From Myxococcales bacterium (lineage in GTDB: Bacteria; Myxococcota_A; Polyangia; Haliangiales; Haliangiaceae): a stretch of DNA of 41,674 nt. A program made the position numbers and the translations under genes. The stretch covers positions 1 to 41,674 of the forward strand of contig JAQBQF010000256.1 in NCBI GenBank assembly GCA_028287115.1. The letters are read 5' to 3'. The notes beneath the pieces are model-generated. The model saw only the letters and a program-made list of their open reading frames with translations, made no database searches and was not told where the DNA came from. Below are positions 8,787 to 16,200 of the stretch, in pieces (within the stretch, counting starts at the first letter, position 1; each line of letters starts with the position of its first letter).

Positions 8787-9620
8787 TTACGGCCTGCGGA
8801 GTGCGCGGACGATCTCTTCACGCACGACATCGGCGAGATTATTCGGCTTTCCGTCGTGGGGTGTGAGCGCGTTGTGGTAGATCGTCGGCACGTTCGAGTG
8901 CGGGGCCGGCGCGCAGGCGACGACGGGCTTTCCCTCGAGCGGTCGACCGAGGAGCTGAGCGGCGGTCTCGACGGCGCGATCTGCCGCGCGGCCGATGTTC
9001 GCTTTCGCACGAGCCGCGAGCAGCGCCTGGATCGCGCTGTCGGGCAGGGGCTCGATGCCGCCGAGTGCAGCAGCGGCGACCGCGATCTTCGCGAGGTGCT
9101 CGACGAGCTCGAGCCGCAGCAGCGCCGTTTCGCAGTCTTTGCCCCACGCGATCACCCCGTGGTTGCCGAGGATCACGGCATCGACGAGCTCGCACCACGG
9201 CGCGAGCGCGGCTTTCGCGGGATCTCCAGGCGGCGCGTACGGCAGCTTGGGAATCACGGGGCCGAGCGAGACGACGGCTTCGGCGATGAACGGGCGCTCG
9301 ATGGGGTTGTTGCGGCTCGCCGCGATGGCGGTCGCGTAAGGCGGGTGCGCGTGGACGACCGCGCCGACATCGGGGCGGCGTTCGTAAACGGCCAGGTGCA
9401 GGCCGATCTCGCCGAAGACTTTTCCGGAGCCGGTGACATGCCCCTTGGCATCGAGCTCGATCAGATCCTTCTCGGCGATCAGGCGCTTGCTCGTGGCCGT
9501 CGGCGTCGCGATGAACCGGTTGCCGTCGCGCACGGTGACGTTGCCGTCGTGGTTCGCGCACCAGCCGGCGGCGTGAAGATGCCGCGAGACGTCGGCGACC
9601 TGAACGCGGAGCTGCTTCAC
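8787..9620 (-). CDS. Class II aldolase (fuculose-phosphate aldolase type) with microcompartment context
   Basis: Zn-dependent aldolase/adducin-family enzyme. Relatives cleave fuculose-1-phosphate or rhamnulose-1-phosphate to dihydroxyacetone phosphate and lactaldehyde. Visible motifs are GNVTVRDGNRFIATPTATSK (phosphate-binding region), FGEIGLH (Glu71, catalytic position), VVHAHPPYA (His90 and His92) and ILGNHGVIAWG (His154), so the Zn site is complete. The domain ends near 190. An extension of about 85 residues follows: helix, Pro-rich linker (about 230-260), and a final amphipathic helix NNLADVVREEIVRALRRP that resembles the peptides targeting enzymes into microcompartments. The start is GTG 9620, overlapping the stop of the second BMC-P gene by 4 bp. 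The aldolase call is secure; the substrate and encapsulation are inference. Confidence 0.88.
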   Translation of the reverse strand: MKQLRVQVADVSRHLHAAGWCANHDGNVTVRDGNRFIATPTATSKRLIAEKDLIELDAKGHVTGSGKVFGEIGLHLAVYERRPDVGAVVHAHPPYATAIAASRNNPIERPFIAEAVVSLGPVIPKLPYAPPGDPAKAALAPWCELVDAVILGNHGVIAWGKDCETALLRLELVEHLAKIAVAAAALGGIEPLPDSAIQALLAARAKANIGRAADRAVETAAQLLGRPLEGKPVVACAPAPHSNVPTIYHNALTPHDGKPNNLADVVREEIVRALRRP

Positions 9621-9889
9621 GCGGTCGTTACCTGATCGACGATGCCGACGATGATCGATCGGATCGGGACGATGTCTCCGGCCTTCAAGATCTGGCGAAC
9701 CCCGTTACCTTCGGTCAGCACGATGACCTTGTCGCCGACGCCCGCTTGCACGCTGTCGACCGCGACGAAGCTCGCGCCGGCATCCTGGCCGGCCTCGTCG
9801 AGTGGTTGCACGACGAACAGAGATCGACCGGCATAGGCCGGATGTTTCACCGAAGCCCACATCGGCCCGACCACGCGACAGCACTTCAT
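9617..9889 (-). CDS. BMC-P (EutN/CcmL-type) microcompartment vertex protein, second copy
   Basis: A 90-residue protein of the EutN/CcmL family, whose pentamers cap the vertices of bacterial microcompartment shells. Family features in order: MKCCRVVGPMWASVKHPAYAG, SLFVVQPLDEAG, VAVDSVQAGVGDKVIVL and the C-terminal IIVGIVDQV. It is clearly diverged from the copy upstream: the opening has KCCRVVGPMW in place of the usual LGxVxGT, and a longer loop (LTEGNGVRQILKAGD) precedes the last strand. The start is ATG 9889, overlapping the preceding stop (ATGA), and its own stop overlaps the aldolase GTG. No hexameric BMC-H or BMC-T gene lies in the window, so the rest of the shell must be encoded elsewhere. 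Confidence 0.92.
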   Translation of the reverse strand: MKCCRVVGPMWASVKHPAYAGRSLFVVQPLDEAGQDAGASFVAVDSVQAGVGDKVIVLTEGNGVRQILKAGDIVPIRSIIVGIVDQVTTA

Positions 9890-10164
9890 ACGCGCCGAGC
9901 TCCGGCATCGACGCCGTCGACGATGCCGACGATCGCTGCATCGACCGGGACGAACCACGGATCGCATGCGAGCGCGGCCTCGCGCGAGCCGACGAGGTAG
10001 ACGAAGTCCCCGACGCCGGCTTGGACGGTGTCGATCGCGCCTTGCATGTCGCCGATCGGGTTCTTGTGTTCGTCGACCGGCTGCACGAGCATGATCTTCT
10101 TGCCCTCGAGCCCCGCCGACTTGCGTTCGGCGACGATCGTGCCCTTGACGATACCGAGGTACAT
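9886..10164 (-). CDS. BMC-P (EutN/CcmL-type) microcompartment vertex protein, first copy
   Basis: A canonical 92-residue EutN/CcmL pentamer. It reads MYLGIVKGTIVAERKSAGLEG, then IMLVQPVDEHKNPIG, DTVQAGVGDFVYLVGSREA and PVDAAIVGIVDGVD, matching the family end to end. It is first of the coupled set BMC-P, BMC-P, aldolase, DUF1223. Only 30 bp separate it from the stop of the giant TPR gene, but that gap holds a possible promoter. From memory, Haliangium ochraceum also encodes two BMC-P proteins side by side in a satellite locus away from its main shell locus; this arrangement looks like the counterpart, which a search should confirm. Confidence 0.95.
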   Translation of the reverse strand: MYLGIVKGTIVAERKSAGLEGKKIMLVQPVDEHKNPIGDMQGAIDTVQAGVGDFVYLVGSREAALACDPWFVPVDAAIVGIVDGVDAGARRV

Positions 10165-10200
10165 CGGCCCCGACTATAAACCCCAGAGCGGCCGTCAGCG
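10165..10200 (-). promoter_or_regulatory. Possible promoter for the BMC-P/aldolase operon
   Basis: Reading leftward, the gap between the TPR stop and the first BMC-P start contains TATAGT (10172-10177) about 7 bp before the ATG at 10164, with GGGG between them. A weak -35-like TCGCTG lies 17 bp upstream, overlapping the TPR stop. If real, the microcompartment genes are transcribed separately from the TPR gene. Confidence 0.3.
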
Positions 10201-13200
10201 AATGCCGACGCCGAGCTTTTGACGGAGCGGCAACCACCGCGGATCGCCGACCGCGCGGATCAAGTGCTCGAGCGTATCGCCGCGCGCTCTCGCATTTGCC
10301 ACGATCGCGGCCGGGTCGCCGCCGACGAGCAGGGCGGCGCGATCCGCGGTGCGGTGACATCCGGCGAGATAGCGCGCGTTGTCGAGTGCGGACGGCGGGA
10401 GGGCCTGCAGGAGCTGCTCGAGGCGCGAGCGGAGCTTGACCGGCAGTGCGGCCTTGACGATCTCGTCGTGCGCGCGCTGGACGTCTTCATCGGCGATCAG
10501 CGCGGAGACCGCCTCGCGCAAGGGAGCGGATCCGAACAACCTCGCGACCGACGTGACGAGGCGCGTCGCATCGGGACCCGGCAGGCCGGCGAATACGACG
10601 TGCTCGGGACGCGTGAGCTCGACCGCGCGCGCGAGCAACGCGCGAATCTCGCCGGGCGCGGCCGTCGGGGTCTCGGACGCGAAGCGCGGGCCGAGGACGA
10701 TCACTGGTGTCGCCGCGGCGATCACGGTGATGTCGGGGCCCTCATCGCGCTGATAGAGCATGATCGCGCCGGTGCCGAGCGCCGTGGTCAGGCGCGGGAA
10801 CATCGCGACCGCGGGAGCGTGCGAGCTCGCGGCGAGGCGGCGAGCGCCGGCGCAGCCAGAGCGCGCGAACATCTCCTCGAGTGAAGGCCACAGCAGCGCC
10901 GCCGCTTCGGCGAGCGTCGTCGCGATCGCGGCAAGCGATGGATCATCCGGACCCGAGAGCAAGCTGTGCTCGGCGGGCTCGACGGCTCCGCGATACGACT
11001 CGTCGTCGCGCATCGCGTAGGGCTTGTTGACCGACAGGAACGCGCTCTGGTGCACGTCGGCGGTGTGACCGCACGCGATCGCGAGCTCGAGCGCTGCACG
11101 TGCTCCGTCGAGCTTGTTCTGACGGCGCAGCTCGTCGGCCCACATCACGAGATCGGCGAGCACGCCGGTGGCCGCGGTGATCGCGGCGAGGTGTGCGAGC
11201 AGCGAGTCGCGGCGCGCAGGTTGGTTCGGGTCGTCGCCTTGCTTCGCGAGCTCGACGAGCACGCGGCGAGCGGCGACGGCGCCGTCGGACTCCGGTGCGA
11301 TCGCGATCGCACGTTCGAGCGCCGGTAACGCTTGGCGCAGATCGCCGCGCGTCGTGCGGGCGTGGCCGAGGCGATACGACAGCAGCGCTCGATGCGCGGC
11401 GGAGGCGGCACCAAATCGATCATCCTTGGCGGTGAGCAGGCGAGTCAGCATGTTCGACGCCGACTCGACATCACCTTGTTCGATCGCGAGCTGCGACCCG
11501 AGATCGACGGCCTCGACATCGTACGGATCGTTTTCGACCGCGCGCTCCGCGGCCGCCCGGGCTCGCACGCGGTCGTTGGCCGTCAAGTAGTCGTGAGCCG
11601 CACGGAGATGGCGCGAGGCACGGTCGGCGGCTGTCGCGCCGAAGGCGGCCATCAGCTCCGCGGTACGCGCCGAGCCCGCGTGATCGCCGGCGAGCGCCTG
11701 GCGCTCGAGCAACTTCTCCATGAGCGGCATGTGCTTCGCGTCGAGCGGCTGCGCGGCATCGAGGGCCGCCGCATAGCAAGTTCGCGCGCGCTCCTCGTCT
11801 TGCAACATCATGCGCGCCATGTCGCCGAGCGCTTCGAACAAGCGAAGCCGCTCGGAGGGCTCTTCGGTCGCGGTCGCCTGACGCGTCAACAGATCGGCCG
11901 CCTTGCGATGATCGCCTTGCTCCATCGCGATCTCGGCGAGCGCTTGCAGCGCGGGGGCATAGCTCGGCTTGAGCTCGAGCGCGCGCTGATACAGCGCTGC
12001 CGCTTTCTCGGGACGTAGCGAGCGAATCTCCGCGAGCGCCGCGTGGTAGAGGCCTTGCGCGACCTCGGTCGGATATCGCGCGGCGTCTTCGTGGGTCGCC
12101 AGCGGCGAGAGGTGCAGAGCGGCCTCGCGCCAGCGCCGCGCCTTGTAGCGGTTCTCGCCGAGCGCGAGCTTGATCAGCAGGTGGCCGCGGTGCAGGCGAT
12201 CCGCGGCGACCAGCGTCTGGTGCGCCTCTTCGTCGCGGCCGAGCTTCTCGTGCGCGGTCGCGAGGCGGCGATGACAGTCGGCGACCAGCGCGGGAGCCGC
12301 GGACGCGAGCGTCGTGCCGTCGAGGATCTCGCGGAGGAACGACTCGAGATCATGCCAGCGCTCGGATTCGGCGTAGAAATCGGCGAGCGCGATGATCGCC
12401 GGAATGTGATCGGGCACCGTGCCGAGCGCTTCGAGCAGCCGGCGCTCGGAGGCAGGCTCGACGCCGGCCTTGCGCGACAGCGCGGCGAGCTGGGTGAGCA
12501 GGCGAGCCTTCTCCGGCGGGGTCAGCGTCTCGTCTTCGAGCTTCTTCTCGAGGAGGCGCACGGCTGCTTCGGGATCGCCGTGCTTCTCGGACAGCCCGGC
12601 GAGTGCCCAGGTCGCCTCTGCATGATACGGGCGCAGCGCGAGCACGCGCTCGTACGCCGCTTGTGCGCCCGGCAGATCGCCGACGCGTTGTTCGAGCACC
12701 TCGCCGGCGGCCATCAGTGCCGCGAGCTTCGCGTCGTCATCGATCGCGCTCTCCGCTTCGCGCCACTTCGCGGTCGCAAATGCGCGCGGATCTTCGTCGG
12801 GAGACGCGAGCGCGGCCAGCACGCCGAGTGCCGTCGGGTGCTCGGGAACCAGGGTCAGTGCTTGCTCGATCGCGGCCCGCGCGCCGATCCGATCGCCGAG
12901 CTTGTCGAGGCGCAGCTGACCCAGCCGGATGTGTAACGCCGCGAGCTCGCCCTTGGAACCGGTTCCAGTCGCGGCGTCTTCGATTCGACCTTCGAGGATC
13001 GCGGCCGCTTCACGCTCGCGACCGGCCTTCGTCAGCGCGGTGACGAGTTGATCTGCGAGCGCCGGATCGTCGGGGGCGACGGTGCGCGCGTGGCGCAACG
13101 CGGCGGCCGCTTCTTCAGGCGCATCGAGGCGGTCCATCAGCACCCCGGCACGTCGCGACAGGAGTTGCGCGCGCTCGGCGGGATCGCGAGACAGCGCCGC

Positions 13201-16200
13201 GCGTCGCCGCAACACATCGCCGAGCTCGGTCCACTTCGCCTGCGTCTGATACAGCGCATCGAGCGCCGCCCACGCATCACCGTCGTCGGGCCAGGTCGAG
13301 ACGAGCTGGTTGTACGCGTCGATCGCGCGCTCCGGCAGCTCGAGCTCGCGCTGGTAGATCCGAGCGATCGTACGCAGTGCGTGCCGCGCCTCGTCGCTAC
13401 CCTCCGCGATCTCGCCGACGCGCCCGAGCGTCTCGATGACCTTGCTCCACCGCGCGACCGCGGCGTAGAGCTCGGAGAGCTTCATCAAGATCGAGATGTC
13501 GGCCGGAGACAACGTTCGCAGCCGCTCGAATGCGTCGATCGCGTCATGCGGACGCTGCAGCCGATCCGTGTAGATCGTCGCGAGATCGCGCAGCAGCTGC
13601 GGGCGCTCGGCCTCGGGCGCCGCGGTTCCGAGCCGCGGATCCGTGCGTTCCTCGAGAGAGGCCGCGAGCTCGACCCAGCGGCCTTCCGACTTGTAGAAAT
13701 CTTCGAGCCGGGCGCGCGCCGTCGCGTCGTTCGGCAACATACCGAGGATCCGGCGTAGCTGCGCTTCGGCGTCGCGCGGCCGCTTCTGCTCGGCGCGAAT
13801 CGTCGCGACTTCCATCAGCAGATCCGCCGCGCCGTGAGCGGTCTCGGCCTGCTCGGCCATGGTCTCGTACAGATCGGCGAGGCGGTCCCACGCCTTGTGC
13901 TCCTGCGCGATGCGATGGAGGCGCGCGCGAACCTCGGCGTCTCCTTGCGGTGCGCGTCTCGCGGCCGCGAATGCGCGCGCGAGCGCATCGAATGCGCGGG
14001 CGATGTCTTTGCCGCCGGTCTCCCAGACTTCGGAAGCGCGATACAGCCAGCGCAACCGAGAGGCCGGATCCGGTGCGGGCAGGCTCTCGTACGCGACCGC
14101 GAGCTCTTCCCACGGCGAATCGAACGAGCGATTCGGCAACGTCGGCAGTGGCGGCCGGCGCACGGGCGCCTGCGGCTTGCGAGCAGGCGCGGGTGCGGGT
14201 GTCGGCGGTGGCGCACCGGGCAACCGCGGGCTCCGCGAGATCTGAGGAGGCCGCGGCGGCAGCGGCGGTAGCTTGCCGCGGGTCGCCGTGGCGGGCGGTG
14301 GGCGAGGCGGCACGACCATCTTCGCGATGTCGTTCACCGACAGTGTCATCGTCGAGTTCTCGGTCCCGAACGGATTGGCGCCCGCGCGATGCGCCGGCAC
14401 GCCCTCGGGCGAAGGCGGCGTCGCTGCCGGAAGGCCCGAGCGCTTTTGCTGCTCGACGGCGACCTCGAGCTCGCTGATGTCGATCGGCTGCGTCGTATCC
14501 CCGACGCTGAGGTTCGCCGGCGTCAGATCGATGTCGGCGAGCGGCTCGGTCGTCGGGCGCTTTGGAACGTGCGTGCGCACAGGTCCGGCCCGATTCGCAG
14601 CCCCGGCCGCTTCGGCGATCGCCGATTCACCTTGCACCGCAGCGGCGGGTGGCTCGGCGCGCGGTGTCTTGTCGACATCGCGATACTTGCCGATCACGCG
14701 CGCGAGTCGCCACAGATGCGATGCGGTGTCGGCGTCCTCGGGCGACAGCAGTAGCGCGATCAAGTAGCAGCGGAACGCGCGCGACGCGTCCTTCAGTTGA
14801 TCCTCGATGATCTGCGCCTTGCGGCGGAGCAGCTCGACCCGACGCTCGGTCGCCGGCGCCCGCTCGATCAGCGCGGTATCCATCGCGACGACGTCGTTCC
14901 AGGCGCGAGCCTTGGGCGCGAGGTTCGCGAGGATCGCCCGGGTATCTTCGCGATCGGGTGCCCACGAGAACGCCGCGAGGACGTCCGCGACTGCACCTTT
15001 CGGATCGCCGACGCGCTCGTCGAGGATCTTCGAACGTCGCAAGTACAGATCGACGCGCTCGGCCGGCGTCGCGGAGCCGAGCGCGATCTCGAACGCATCG
15101 AGCAGCGACTTCCACGTGATCCGCGAGTCGACCTCCGCGGCGAGTCGCTCGAGCTCACCGAGCAACGCGCCATCGCGAGGCGCGGCGGCGAGCGCTTCGG
15201 AGAGCACGAGGACCGCGCGTGGCTTGTCGGTGAGCCGGCGTTCCGCGAGCGCCGCGAGCTCGCGCGACAACTCGACGAACCGCGCCGGTTCCGCGGGCAA
15301 GCCGCCGCCGACCGCGACCAGCCGCTTGCGCTCGTCGGTCAACACCTCGGCGAGCTCGCGCCAGAGGCCGTACGCTTCGCCCGCGCGCCGCACGTCGGCG
15401 AGCGTCTGCTCGTCGGGGGCTTCGTCGTGAGCGCGGCGCCACCAGCGGAACGCACCTTTCGGATCGCCGAGCTTGTCCGCGGTCGCGGCGGCGATCCGTT
15501 GCACGAGACCACGCCGGGCCTCGGCGTCCGAGCTCGACGCATCAGGTGCCTCGCGGCCGGGGAGCCGGGATAGCATCCTCTCGAGCATCACGACGTACTC
15601 TTTCCAGCGATCGAGCTTCGCGAGCAGGTCGGCCGCGGCAGACAGGGCTTCGTCTTGATCCGGATCGAGCTCGAGCACGCGCTTGAACGCCTGCAGGGCG
15701 CGCGTCGGATTACCGAGGCGGTCGCGGCAGATCATGCCGATCTCGAGACCGCGCGCGATCTTGCGGATGGGCTCCGGCGACAAATACATCTCGCGCTCGG
15801 CGATGCGCACCGCCGCGTCGAAGTCACCGCGCGCTTCGTGGAGTCGGCGCAACGCCGTGTGCGCCTCGAGATGGTTCGGGTTGATCTCGCGGATCAGCTG
15901 ATCGAGGACCTTGATCGCCTCGGCAGGCGCACCGAGACGCTCTTCGAAGATCTCGGCTCGCTCCATCGTCGCGGTCGACGCGCGCTCGACATCATCGGGT
16001 TGCCCCGACGACAGCACGAGCGGAATCTGCCGGCCGAGGACATCGGCGAGCTCACGCCACTTCGAGCCGGCACGATAGAGCCGGGTCAGCGCCTCGAGCG
16101 CGGCGCGGTTGCGCGGTGACAGCTCGAGCACGCGATGCCACGCCTTGATCGCGCGGACCGGATCGTCGAGATGCCGATCGAGCACGACCGCGTAACGCTC

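Noticed and set aside
9890..10360. N-terminal extension of the second BMC-P frame
   Set aside because: It would overlap the whole first BMC-P gene in another frame and gives Arg-rich nonsense; ATG 9889 yields a complete EutN-fold protein.
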